From assembly GCA_001465935.1 (NCBI GenBank), contig LNKV01000079.1:1-57233 (forward strand): a stretch of 57,233 bases of DNA. The letters are read 5' to 3'. The position numbers were made by a program, and so were the translations under genes. The notes below the pieces were generated by a model. That model was not told the origin of the DNA, did not search any database, and saw only the letters and a list, made by a program, of their open reading frames with translations. Shown here piece by piece: positions 34,791-48,600 of the stretch. Origin of the DNA: Clarireedia homoeocarpa. Lineage: Eukaryota > Ascomycota > Leotiomycetes > Helotiales > Rutstroemiaceae. Each line of letters opens with the position of its first letter. The first letter of the stretch is position 1.

Positions 34791-37134
34791 TTTTATATTA
34801 TTATACTTTTAAAATACTAAAGTATTCCTTTTATACTTTTAGGATTATATATAGCTCTTTCTTTATAGAACTCGAGCTAGTCTTAACTACTATTATAAGA
34901 ACTTTAAATATTGATAATAGTATAATATCTATAGCTTAGTTTAATACCTATTAGTACTATTCGTTTATTGAGATATTTAATATAAGATCTATATCTTACT
35001 ATAATATTTATTTCGATATAAAAGGTTTTTTGAAATTTAGAAAGTTGGTTTTATAATATTAGTTCTTGATTTATATTTTCAGCTTGAATTAGTCTAGACT
35101 CTCAAGTACTAAGTATAAACAAATATTATTAGTAAAGAGAATAATTTAGTTTATAATCAGGAATTCAGTTATAGAAACTATATAAAAGGGTAGTATATTA
35201 AAACTATATACTATAGAATATATAATACTAAACTGAAACTATTAGTTAAATAGACCTTCTCTATTATATCCCGAATACCCTTCTTTCAGATTCTATCAAT
35301 TCTATAATATTAGTATATACTTTTATAAGTCTTTCTTTATACTAAAATATAAATCTCTAAAGCTTAGAGAAACTATACTAGTTATAAACGTAGTTTATAT
35401 ATATATATATTATAGAAGTAGAGTCTATACTAACTATATTATTAAGGAAGTAAAGACTATAATAGACTAGGTGGAATATAAGATTATAAGTATAAGTTAT
35501 TATATAAATTTACTTTAATTCGAATTTAAGTTAAAGAGTGTAGACTGAGGATAGAGAGAGGGGAAGGAAGAAGTATAGAATAGAGAAGTAAAATAGATAA
35601 GAAAGTTATTTCGAGTTATAAGACCGACTTAGTAATCTTTATCTCGTCTTTTAATTTCCTTGTTACTGTTCTTATAGAGTATAGTAAAGTATTCTCAGAG
35701 TTCTTTATCGGTATTAGTAATCTTATCGGCGTCGCTTATATTTATGAATTTATAAGTGAGGCGACGAAGAGTAATAATATAAAATTTGTTTTAGTAACTT
35801 TATTAAGTTCTTATAGTTAACTATACTTATTCGTAAAGTATATTATATAAAAGGGTGAACTTCCGAATACGAAAATAGAACTAGGTACTTTGAAGGAAAC
35901 AGGAAAGTAATAAATATATTATATAAGAGATTTTATATATTTTCAGATTTCCCTGTTATATAAATTGTTTTCTATAATTATCGAGTTTATAATAATAAAG
36001 TTTTCGATTATTATATATAGTCTAATAAATAATAATATTATATTGTTAATTGAATCTCTTATTATATTTAGAATATACGAATAGTTTCTTACTAATATAC
36101 TATCTCTTATAAGTCTATTATATAGAAGTTCTATTAGTCGGTTCTAAGTAGAAGGTAATATAATAATAACTTACTATAAAGTTTCCTTATTATATGAAAT
36201 TACAATTACAATCTAAGAACTTATATATCTTAAGATTATTAAATATAACTCTGAGTAAAAATATACTGTAAATAGTATTTATATAAAGTTTATTATTATT
36301 ATAAGATCTTCGATAAATCTCTAAGTAAGTGTTTTATAAGAACTCTTTCTTATAGTTTACTATAGTATATCGAAATCGTTTCTTATAAATTATTATAATA
36401 TCTTTTTCTTCTTGAAGTTTTTTAAATATAAACTTTGTTAACTACTTACTTTATATTTACTTCGGTATATAGAACTCTGGAAAGAGAGAAGAATATAAAG
36501 TATATTTATTAGAGGTATAGTTTGATTCTCGAAATTGAATAATAAGTATAGTTAGATAGAGGAAACTTATATTTTAGATTATATTATCTTTATTAATATA
36601 TCTACTTTTATATCAAACTCTACTTTAGTAATACTATCGATCCGAATATTTAAACTGATAGTTTTGTAAACTTTAGATATTAATGAAATATAAGATTCTG
36701 AGCTTCGAGAGACTTTATATATAAGTTCCGGTTTCTCAGGTTTGATCAACGGATTTAGACTTTGAGTCTCTATAATAAAATCTTAAAGTATAAGTTTTAA
36801 AAGAGCTTTTTATTAGATATAGCTAATATTATAAATAGGTAATATTATAATTAAAGTATTATTAAAGAAGGAAGTATAACTATATAAAGAAGATATATTT
36901 TAATAAAACTATTAACTATTATTTAATATATTCGAAGATATACTACTAAAATTATTATTTATAATATATACCGGTATAAGGATAGGGCTAGTTAAACTAG
37001 TGGAAATTATTGCTCGAGGATCCAGAGACTGAAGTATAATCGATATATTTATATAATAGAGATCGACTAGAGATTATTTATTTTAATATCTCTAAGTAGT
37101 ATCTAATACTTATACTATAATAGTTATTTCGCTA

Positions 37135-37430
37135 TTATTGTCTTATTAGAAGAACGACGATATAAATAAGAAAAGTAGTAAAAAACGAAGTTAGTATTAC
37201 TCGTCTAGTCAAGAGAATTAAAATAATTCCGATTGTAATATAATAGAGTTGGAGGAGATAGAAAGAAGTATTCGTTTAGAGATATTTATAATTAAAGTAA
37301 TAATATATAGATAAGAACTATATAAGTTGTTATAATAGAAGATAATAAAGTTAAAATATAATATAGAGGTTAGTAGATTCTTAAAGAGGTTAAAAACTTT
37401 AATATTCTAGATTTAAGGATCTCGGGACAA
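37135..37430 (+). pseudogene. Coding ghost with predicted coiled coil
   Basis: A plus-strand frame of about 98 codons is broken only by TAG/TAA. Its middle reads E-L-E-E-I-E-R-S-I-R-L-E-I-F, then E-L-Y-K-L-L and L-K-R-L-K-T-L-I-F, with heptad-like leucine/isoleucine spacing. Upstream is a Ser/Lys-rich low-complexity stretch. It resembles the linker and coiled-coil region of some nuclear fungal proteins, but no family is recognised. Confidence 0.4.
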
Positions 37431-40245
37431 CTAAGTAAGACTTGTGAAAGAGGAGACTAGATATATTTCTATTAATACTATTAGACTTATAATAATCTCT
37501 CTATTCTATAATACTACTAGAATTTATTAGATAAGGGGAATTTCAAACTATCTACTATAACAAGTTTATCCTACTTTAGAGAACTATTTATAGAGAATAA
37601 ATAAGTAGATAAAGTGAATTTCGTAGAATAGTCTATAAAGAGTACTTCTATAATAAGTGTTTTTTTTCTTATCTACTATATAGTAAGATGAATTTATATT
37701 ACTAATAGTAAGTTAAAGCAGAACCTCAAGATAAAGTAAATAAGACTTCGATAGTTAGACTAAAGTATATTATAAAGTATATATCCTCTTATAAAGTTTA
37801 GAAGTAATATATCTTAGAATCTTAAATAGGGTAAACGAGAACCTAGTAGCTTGACTAGAATATATTATAAGATATCTTTGTATTTTATATCCTTCTACAA
37901 GTTTAAGAAATATTATATATATAATAGCTAATTAAGAGATATCGGTAGTATAATAAAATTAAGAGAAATAATCTAGATTACAATTTATAGAGAGATAGTA
38001 ATAGTGTTAAAAGGAAAAAATATATTATAATATAATCTTTATCTCTTATTAATATAACCGAAATAGAGGTATCGAAGCTATTAAATATTAGTACTCTAAT
38101 TATCTAAGTACTAACTACTCGTTTCGTTTAATTTACTTAAACCTTCTTTATTAGCCGACTTCTTTTTTACTTTATATCCCTTCTTTAATATCGTACTTAG
38201 AATATAATCGCTCTATACTATAATTTCTCTAATTTTATCTAACTTTCTACTATTCAACTTTTATAAACTCTTCTAATCGATCGAAGTCTCTACTATATAT
38301 CTCTTATCTTATATAGTATCTAAAGAACAATTTCTCTATAATATACTTATTCTTATAATAGTAAACCTTTACAACTTTTCTTCTATATCATCTCTGTTAT
38401 TTACTTAAAATCGTATTTATAATATTATAATAAATCTATTTCTTCTAGTCTACTATTATATATAATATTTATTAGTTAGAATACTATTAATCTACAAGCT
38501 CTTGAAAAGTTCTAATATTATTATATCGGGATAAGAAGAGACTTGATTATTAAGAAAATACTTATTAATCGTAAGTTGATTGTTTTCTAAAATATTAGAA
38601 AAAAAGAAGCTAATAATATTTCAAAGATCTAGATCTGGCTCTTTTAATAAAATAAGTAAAAATCGAGGTTCCGGTTTATTAACTAGTTATATAATCCTCT
38701 CCCTCTATCTAGAAGTTCTTCTAATTAAGTAATCTGTATTAGTAATCTAAAGAAAGTTATACTAGGTCCGATCTTGTAAAAATATTCTATAAAAAGCTTT
38801 ATAAATTTCAAAACTTATTTCTAAACTATAATAGAATATAAGAATAATATTTTTTAGAAAGTAACGATTTTCAGTTATAATTATACTTAGTTCTCTTAAA
38901 GTCGAGTATTCTTGTAACACGAGCTTATACTTCAATAAACTACCTATCTCTAGTATTACTAGATAAGTTATAAAGATAGAGTAGTTATCTTCTAAGAGAT
39001 AAAGCTAGACTAAATTATATAATCAGATATAATATATCGAGAATTAGAGGAGAAGCTGAGTATATACTAATTTATAATAGAAAGATCGCTAATTATTTAG
39101 CTAACTATTAAAGACTTCCCGATATCTTCTATTTTAAGAACAAGTAAATAAATGATTTCTCCGATATTATTAGATATACTGAATAGAGTATAGAAGGTGA
39201 AATAAGGTCTGGGAAACGTATTTATATTACTCTTTATTATAATTATATAAAATATTTATACTAGTTACCTCGTTCTATAAACTTCTTATACTTAATATTA
39301 TATTACCTTTTTAATCTGAAAGCGCCCTTTATTTTATTATTATTTCTATCTTAAAGAGCTAATAGCTACTACTTCTAATTTATAAAAGAGGATTGCTATC
39401 TAAAGAGGTTTAGTATAAAAACACGAATTTCTATATTAAAAAAGTGAATTTTGAAAATTCACTTTTTTAATATATTTACAAGGTATCTTCATTAAAGTTA
39501 TATACTCGCTTGTTTAGTATATATAGCTTATTAGGATTATAACTAAATACAAATCCTATTTATATATTTTCTCTTATATCTTTTTCTTGCTTATATTATT
39601 TAATCCTTTTTTTTATAATATAAGATAAAATAAATAAAGACGAATTTTTATCTCTTTATAAGGGAAATATTTAATATTACTTTGTAAAGTAGTAAGAAGA
39701 GATTTTAGAATAGTCTTCAAGATATTGTATTTCTTTTATAATAATAACTTATATTTATTTGTTTATATAATCTGAACTTTATAATATTATAGTTTAGATA
39801 ACGATCAATCTCTTTTTACTAAGAAATTATCTTAAATAAACTTTCTTCTATTCGAAATACTATTATAGTCTTTGTTATAAGAATACCTTGTAAGATACTA
39901 TAATAATAATAATGAAGAAAAAAGTATAAAAGGTATATAATACTCTTTATTTACTAAGTTATTAGGACTTTTCAGATAATCAATAGTATATATTAAAGTT
40001 AATATTAAAAGAAGTTTACTAAATAAGATAAAGTATTATTATAGATTATTTCGATATAATATCTAATAAGTTATATTTACTTATAATATAATCGATACTC
40101 TATAAGTATATTCGATCGACTATAGTTATATTGATATTCGAAGGACTAGTATCGAGCCTAGTATATAGAGTTAGCGAGCGCAATCTCGTCTCTAACTATA
40201 TCTAGAGAAGTAACTAAGTTAATCTTACTTTGTCTTATTATACTC

Positions 40246-40290
40246 AGTCGCGTTATACTTAGTCGCGTTATACCTAGTCGCGTTATACCT
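40246..40290. repeat. 15-bp tandem repeat, 3 copies
   Basis: Three units of agtcgcgttatacyt lie back to back. The retained CpG in each unit fits CpA-specific mutation in this block. Confidence 0.85.
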
Positions 40291-43200
40291 ATACTGAAAA
40301 AGATCTATTATTAGTAAACAATGATTATAATATAAATAGTATCTAGTTAATATAATTAATAGTTTAAAACTATTCTAATTATAATATTCAGACTATCGTT
40401 AATATAGCTATAGTAAAGATCGGAAAAAGATTAAATAATCTTGAAAGTATATATACTTTACTACAGATATTAAATAACTTCGAGGATTTATATAATAAAG
40501 TAAAGTATTTCGAAGAAGATCTTTAAGCCTAGACTTCGAGAACAGGAGCTACTCTCAAGAAAGTGATATAGTTTAGTTGTTTCCTAGTATCTTATTTTAG
40601 AATAATCCGTCTAAACTTGAGAATTAAAGATAGAGTCAATAACTAGTTTATTATAAATTCTAGAAACTATATTTTTAAATATTATAATATTTATAAAATT
40701 ATAAACTAATAATAAAAATAAGAATGATAATAAAAAGCGAAAAGACTAGTAAACAATTATTGAAATAATCAATTCTATTATAAATTACTTTTTGAAAATA
40801 TAGGATTAGAAGGTCTTTCTTATTTATTTAACTTTAAAGTGTATATTAAAAAGATATCGCGAGCTAAGATATATTCTAATCTTATAATAGCTACCGGTTA
40901 TTATTTTAATATTACTTTAAATTTGTTAAGAGAGAAACAATAAAACATTGTCTCTAATTTAATAAAGATTTTATATAATAAAGTACCTACTATCTCAAAC
41001 CTATTAATACTTCTTGATCCCGTATTTTTTATAAGTTGTACTTTAGACTAGGAGTAAGTACTACTTACTTATCACTTTTAGAAAGTAACTCTGATTTAAT
41101 ATTTATATAATTATAATACTATTTGTACTAACTTAAAGCTTAATATAACTCTAATAGTGAAAATCATTGTAAAAAAGTTATATTAGGAAAGTCGTAATTT
41201 ATTTAACTATCTTGTAATAGGATATAAGTTTCTTTTAAAAGATAGTTTAGTAATTACAAGACTTATTAATATATTTAACAGCTTATTCAAGTAAATATTA
41301 TAAACTATAAAATAAACGAATATATAATATATTTCCTTCTAGAAAATAGAAGGTAGGTATCGAATCCGAATTAGCTTTAAGCTAAACTAAAAAATCGTTT
41401 ACTAATATATTTCTATCAAGCTCTAATTATAGATACGAAAAGACTCTAATATCAAACTCCGAGGATCACTAGTTTTAGGATATTATATCGTTACTACCTA
41501 GTCCGTAGTTATCTATTCCTTGTCGGGAACCTACTATCGATACTAATTCGACTATATCTTATATCAATATTTTTATAAGTATATTATTAAATATAGTAGA
41601 TTATATTATAAGGTCTTTATAAAGCTAGTAGTTATTAATAACCGGAAATTTATTTATCTAAATCGCTAATAGAGCGGTACTCAGTAGTTATAAATAGGAT
41701 TTTCCCGCCGACAAATAAATTGAAATTAGAAGTAGCAGATTAGATATAAAGGGTTTAGAGTTATAAGCTGAAACGGATAGTCTATCTAGTAAATAAAGAT
41801 GTGTCGATATAATTCTAAGTCCCGATTCATCTTTCCCCCAACCCTCGAGCCGAACTATATAGAGCGAATATAACGAGATACTTCTTATAAGAGGGGCCGA
41901 GATGAAAAAAATAGAGAATATTCTTAAAACCAATTTTTTCGAATAGATAAATAAGAGTTATATAAGAAAAAGAGAGGTAATATAGATAAGATTTATTGAT
42001 ACTATTCGTTTATATATAAGTAATATTATAGGTATAGATTCTATATTAGAAATATAATTAGGATTATCTTATTAGAGTACTCTCTTGTAAACTAAAGTAG
42101 GATCTGTTAAGGACTCGAGGAATATACTTAGTGACTATCTATTCAAAGTTATAAAAACTAGCAATTTAAAAATAGAGGAAAAAAGGTAGAGAGTATTATA
42201 TAATACTAGTACTTTCAATATATTCTCTTATAATAGCGATAGTAGTATTGATTATAAGATAGAAATAATATTAAGTTATTAGATTAGTATAAATATCTAA
42301 TAGAATATATTTCCTATTCTTAATTAAACTTTATTTTAGTTAGGTTTTACTACTAATTTAAACTTCGTCTTTATTATAATTATATACTTCTCTATAAGAA
42401 GATTTATATCCTCTCTATTTATTTTATTTCTATAATTCAAAATAATTTCTCTATTTTCTATAATATTGATATAGTTATAGTTAAATATATTTTCTTTCTA
42501 TAATATTTATTTATTATAATTAACTATATCGAAAGTATAATAGGAGATATCTTTGTAGTCGCTATCGATAGTCTACTTAATTTAAATTCTTTATATTAGA
42601 ATTAGTAAAAATATAAATACAGATTAAAGTAACTTCACTTTGGGTATTATAATACTCTAAGTTCTCGGCGATCTCTAAACTAAACTTTTATATAGATTTT
42701 TCTACGTAGCTTAGTAAAAATATAACAATATCTATATATCAACTTATATACTTCTTTAGAGATATAAGTAGACGAGAAAGTTGAAGTTGAGTATTATATT
42801 TATTAAAGCTTGAAGGCTCTAAATAGGGTTATTCGAGTTGAGTACTCCGTACCTAGTAATCGGTATATATATATAATAAAGTATATACTAGCTCGCAAAG
42901 CCTACTAATAGAGGTGAAGTTGATATAAAGGGTTAATAGCCCGAAGGATAAATAAAGGTTCGATATAAAGTAGAAGAATAAAACAATATTATCGATAGTA
43001 GGCTCTAGTAAAGTTAGATATTCTTCTCTCGAAATTAATTTAACCGCCCGATAATAACTAAGTATAATTACTATAATAATATTTTAGAAAGCTATATTTA
43101 CTTTAATTAGAACTCAACCTAATCTTATATTAAATATATACTTTGTAAAATCACTTTGTATCTAAGTATAATAGAATTCTGATTTATTTGTTTATAGTCT

Positions 43201-43710
43201 ATAAATAGAAAATAATCGGAGGTTGAAAACCTTATATCTATATATAAACTGTATATTAAAATTTTAACCACGATTATATTAATCTAACTAGAAGCGAATT
43301 TAAATAGTTTATAGTTAGTTCCTATATTTAGTCTCGTTTATTAGTATACTTATTTAAATAGTATTAAGTTCGTTAACTTATATTATATCTATTTATCTTT
43401 ACTATCTTTCTCTTTTTTCTATTATTATCTCTATATTCTTCCCTCTTTATTTTTATTACTATCTTTATATTCTTCTATTTTTATTTTTATTATTATCTCT
43501 ATATCCTTTTATCTCTATTATATAATATTTATTACGATTATATAAATATAGTCTTTCTATTATTATCTTATTATCTCTCTATTACCTATTTATTATAACT
43601 ATATAACTACGGTCTTTTTATTATTATCTCTATCGTATAGTATTTATTATAAATATATAAATATAGTCTTTCTAATAAAATCACTTTTATATTATATTGT
43701 ATATAAGAGT

Positions 43711-43930
43711 TATATCTTATAGTATCTGCTATTTAGAACAACTCTAACAATAATTATATTCTTATAATATCTATTATTTAAACAACTTTAGTAACAATTA
43801 TATCCTTATAGTATCTGTTATTTAAACAACTTTAGCGGCGGTTATATCTTTATAATATCTGTTATTTGAATAACCTTAGTAGTAGTTATATTCTTATAAT
43901 ACTTACTATTTAGAACAATTTCAATATAAT
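43711..43930. repeat. 44-bp tandem repeat, 5 copies
   Basis: Units begin at 43,711, 43,755, 43,799, 43,843 and 43,887, each starting with tatatyyttatartayytrytattt. They differ mainly by transitions; one unit retains gcggcggt where others have taacaat or tagtagt. Just upstream (43,390-43,680) is a looser repeat of tattattatctctat and ataaatatagtctttct words. Confidence 0.88.
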
Positions 43931-44886
43931 TTATATAGTAGCTTTTTTAATTACTTTTATATTTCTTTTTATTCGAAGAGTCAGAGCTGCTTTATAGCCT
44001 AGGTGGGTGGGAAGTATATATAAAATATAAGTTAATATTATTTTAAATATAATTATTTAACTACGTTTTATTACTAATTATAATTATAAGATTAAATATA
44101 TCGATATCGGTTCTGATCGAAAAACTTTAACTAGAAAAACTTCTTAATAAGAGGGTATTTGTAAAATAGATAGATAAATCAAATATAATATTTATACTAA
44201 GTTCTTACTTATATAATAATAAGTAGATACCCGATTTTTTTATAACTATATATTATAATATAGAAAGATAGATTTATATTTACTTTAAACTTTAGATATT
44301 TGTTAAGCTTATTAATAAAAAACAATAAATAAATATATTATTAGTTGTTCTTCTAGATACCGATTTTGTAAATACCTCTATATTTTATTTAATATCGAGT
44401 ATCGATAATTTATCTTATAACGTTTCTACTATTCACAAAGCCGGTTTAAGTAATATATAGTATATTTTCCTTCTATAATTTAATTTTATTATAAAGAGAT
44501 TCGTTATTATAAAGAAGGAGATTATTATAATCAAACTTTATATTATAACTATAAATATATTAATTTATAGTTTTGAGTTTTTATCTAATATTATAATCTT
44601 TAATATATATATTAAACTAAGTATTTATATAAAAGTATATCTAGAAAAACTTTATATATATATTAGTAAAACTATAACTAATATATATAAAACTAATCTA
44701 AAGGAAATATATATTTAACAAAGAGCTATATTACTAAAATAGAATAAATTCGTATATAAAAAATAATAATATTTAATACTATTACTATATACTTAGCTAT
44801 ATCCAGAAGTATAAGTTCCTCGATTACTATTTTTATATATTTAACTATCTCTAAAAATATAAGTTTCTTAGTTATTATCTATTATT

Positions 44887-45643
44887 TTCAAAGAAGAAAT
44901 ACTAGCTCGATCTCTAATTAGCTTTAACTCTATATTAGTATATAGTATTTTCTCTAGTTATAAAGAGTTATCAGAATTGTTAGATAGTGAAATAAACTTA
45001 AATAGTATTAAAAAGGATATTAGAATAGATTTCGATATAGATTTAGATAAAGAAAAGTTTATTAGAAAATAGTTTGTTAATTTAGATTATCGAGAACTAA
45101 ATCGACAATTCGACTATAATTTAAAAGTGTTATAGATATTTAATTCGAAGTTGAAGAAATAGATAGAAATAGTATTACTAATAAACTTCAATATTCACTA
45201 TTATATATATTTAATTACTAAGTTGTTAATTCTTAGTAATTGTATTTGTACTTTAAATACTAGTATATTTAATATTATTTTACTTTAGTATTTTATACTA
45301 TTTTTCTACGATCTACTCGATTCCGATTTTAATAATACTTTCAAGTTATAAGAGAAGAGAAATTTATAGTTTATTCGAGATATAGTAGAATAGGTTTAAT
45401 AAGTTGATAAAATACACTATAATACTAAGATAAGTTTATTGTTATTAGAGTATTTTACAAAGCTAGGTTAAGTTACTTATATTATTATTCTAGACTTTAT
45501 ATATAATAAAAGTATTTATTTTAAATAGAAAAGTATTTTTATTACTTATATATTAGCGGAGTTTAATAAGTTGGGTAAGAAGCCTATTTCTCGAAAAAGA
45601 TTAAGAACTGATAATAGTATATCTAAGCGGGTAAAATTATAAT
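44887..45643 (+). pseudogene. Long unrecognised coding ghost
   Basis: A plus-strand frame holds for about 252 codons with roughly a dozen stops, all TAG or TAA. Between them the translation looks coding: S-S-Y-K-E-L-S-E-L-L-D-S-E-I, D-F-D-I-D-L-D-K-E-K, N-L-D-Y-R-E-L-N-R-Q-F, and at the end E-F-N-K-L-G-K-K-P-I-S-R-K-R-L-R-T, then S-K-R-V-K-L with a nuclear-signal-like basic cluster before TAA. Family not recognised. Confidence 0.5.
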
Positions 45644-48600
45644 TAATAATAATCTTAATTAAAGCTATTAAATTTATATATTTTATAGACCTTTATATTC
45701 TATAAAGTCTTTTTAGATATTAGGATCTTAAACTCTAAAAACTTTATATTATATAATTATAACTTTGTCTAAAGTTCTACTAGTTATTATATAACTTAAG
45801 TCTAAAGTCCTTAAGTCTTATAGATTATAATAAGATCTTTTAAGAGATAGTGAGTTTACTAGTTTACTTTCTTTTTATCTTATAATTTAATAATTTATCT
45901 TTCTTATTCCTTTTAAAATCTCGCCTTTTTAATAATAGTAGTAAATCGAACTAATATAAATATATCTCTTATAGAACTTAACTAAGTAACAAGAATATCC
46001 TATATATCGATTATATAACTTTTAATACTAATACTCTTTTTACTAGAATTAGATATTATATTGATACTTTTTTTATTCAAGTTATAGGAGAGGCTCTTAA
46101 TAACCTTTATATTATTCTAATAAGGTATTTCTAAGCTATTTACAGAAATCGCTATTAGTGTAATTTATATAGTAGTTGTAAGAATCTATATTAATATAAT
46201 AGTGACTTTATATAGATTTCCGACTCCGACTCCAACTCTCCTTCTTTTCTACTATAATATACTTTATACTAGAATCGCGGAAATCGTTATTATAAGCTAT
46301 ATAGTCTAATCAGATATTATTGAATTTCTTAGATTAGCTTAGTCTTTCAGTTAGTCTATTAGGTAAAAAGGCTTACTCTTGTAATATTAAATAAAAGTAA
46401 TAAAGTTTCTTTTCTCTTCTTAAGTTAAGTGAAAAGTATTTTATTTCTACTACTTTTTATATTCTTTTATTTCTTTATATAATAATTTTGATACTCTTAA
46501 TATAGTTATAAAATAAAATAAATATATAGTATTAGTAGGAACTATAACTATATAGTTTTACAAGGATATTCTCGGCTTTTCTTTTATAATATAGTCTTAT
46601 TTACTATATATAAATATTAATAAGTAGTGAATAAAGCTTTTACTATTTTCTAGATTATATATTATTATCGCTTTTATTATTCCTCTCAATATCAGTTTTG
46701 GGAAGATATCGTTATTTTTTATATTTCTATAATTTATTATTTTCTCTTTCTATCGATTCTATAATTATATCTCTATATTACTATTAGAAGAAGTATAGTG
46801 AAGATCTATACTTAAGCTTCTTAAAGTTATTATAGCCGGAATTACTTTAGTCTTAACTATAAGTAGTTAAAGGATATAATAGCTTGTTTTCTAGTTTATC
46901 TCCTTCTTATCTCTTCTATTTACTCTTGTTTGGTATATCTAAACTTATAAATAAAGACCGATTACCTACTAGCTTCGAGAAAAAATCAGATTATTATATT
47001 ATAATCCTTTTAGAAAAAAGCTTACTTCGAATCTAGAGATATTTCTTTACTTCTATTTAGTTTATCGTAATTATTTACTTTATCCTTCTATTTTCTAATC
47101 TATTTTAAAAGGTTCTCTAATAGCTTAAGTAAATTCGGATAAACTAAATAGAAATCTCGAATTTTATAAAGTAAATATTTGAAATCTAAAGCTAGATAAT
47201 ATTTCGAGTCCTTATCGATACCTAGTTAATCTACTTTATATTCCAGTTTATTGTATTTCTTCTATATTACCTAAATATTATCTACTTCTTATTTATCTTC
47301 GTTAGTAATATTAATAATATTAGAAGTATTAGTTATTATATTATTAGTATATATATCCAAGGTTCTAGAAAGAATAGAAGTATAAAGATATTCTAGAATA
47401 TAATCTAATTATAAAATGATTTTATATATTATCTTATTTTCGATTATAGTATATTTTATAAGACCTTGAAGTAGTTATTCGTGATATTCGGCTATTAATA
47501 TAGATTCGATTATATTATAAGAATTTCGAAGAGTTTGGGAAGTATAAAAATAGTTATTTTAAGACTATTTATTCTTTATCTTATATTGTATAATTAAAGA
47601 TAATAAATAGTTATAATATTATCTAAAACGACTTTTAGAGTTATTCTTAGAAATTAATACTAAAGTATTATCGAGAGACGATAATTATAGTTTTTATCGT
47701 TTTATAGATTATAAGTTGTTGTTATCTATACTATTTGTATCAAGAATATTATACTCAAAGAGATAGTTTTCGTCGATCTTATCTTGATACTTTCACTTCC
47801 GCTTTCCTCTATCTATTATATAATAATTATTGTTATCTTTCTATATTATTTCTTCTACTACTTTTTTATATTATCGCTACTTCAGTTAATTATTATCGTT
47901 ATCTTGTTAAAGTAAAGAGCTATTCTTAAACTCTTTTAATTTACTTTAACTAATTCTAATCTAATTATACTCTAGATTATTATAAAGTTATAATAGTTTA
48001 ATAAAGTAAGAACAAGAATATAAAAAGCTAAGAATAGTAACTAACTTTTCTTGCTTTTTAAAAACTAAGATTAAATCTATTCTATTTTTAAAAATATCTT
48101 TATTCTCCTTTTCTTTACTATTCTTATCTAATATTATAAATAAAGGATATAATAATATTATCTCAGATATACTTTACTTACTATTATTATTATCAAATAG
48201 ATTAATATAATTTTATAATAATTCGATAGATTACTAGTAAGAGTAAGAATAGTCTAAGTTAGATGTAAAGGCCAAGAGATCTTATTTAAATAAAATATCT
48301 TTTTTTTCGAAATCGCCTTTTTCAATATCTTATAATTTCTTATAATCAAATAAATAGACTAAGTTGAAAATAGAAGTAATTTAGAGATTAGAAATATCTA
48401 ATTTATTATTTATTAGAATTAGTAGTTTATTTATATATAGTTAAATAACTATTTTTTATAATAATATATAATCGATATATATACTTTAAATATCTCTACT
48501 ATTCTAATATCTTTTAATCAAGACCTCTTTACTTGAAAGTGAATTTATAATCTCTTTTATTTATAAATAATTATAGTTTGTTTTATTTAAAATTATATCT

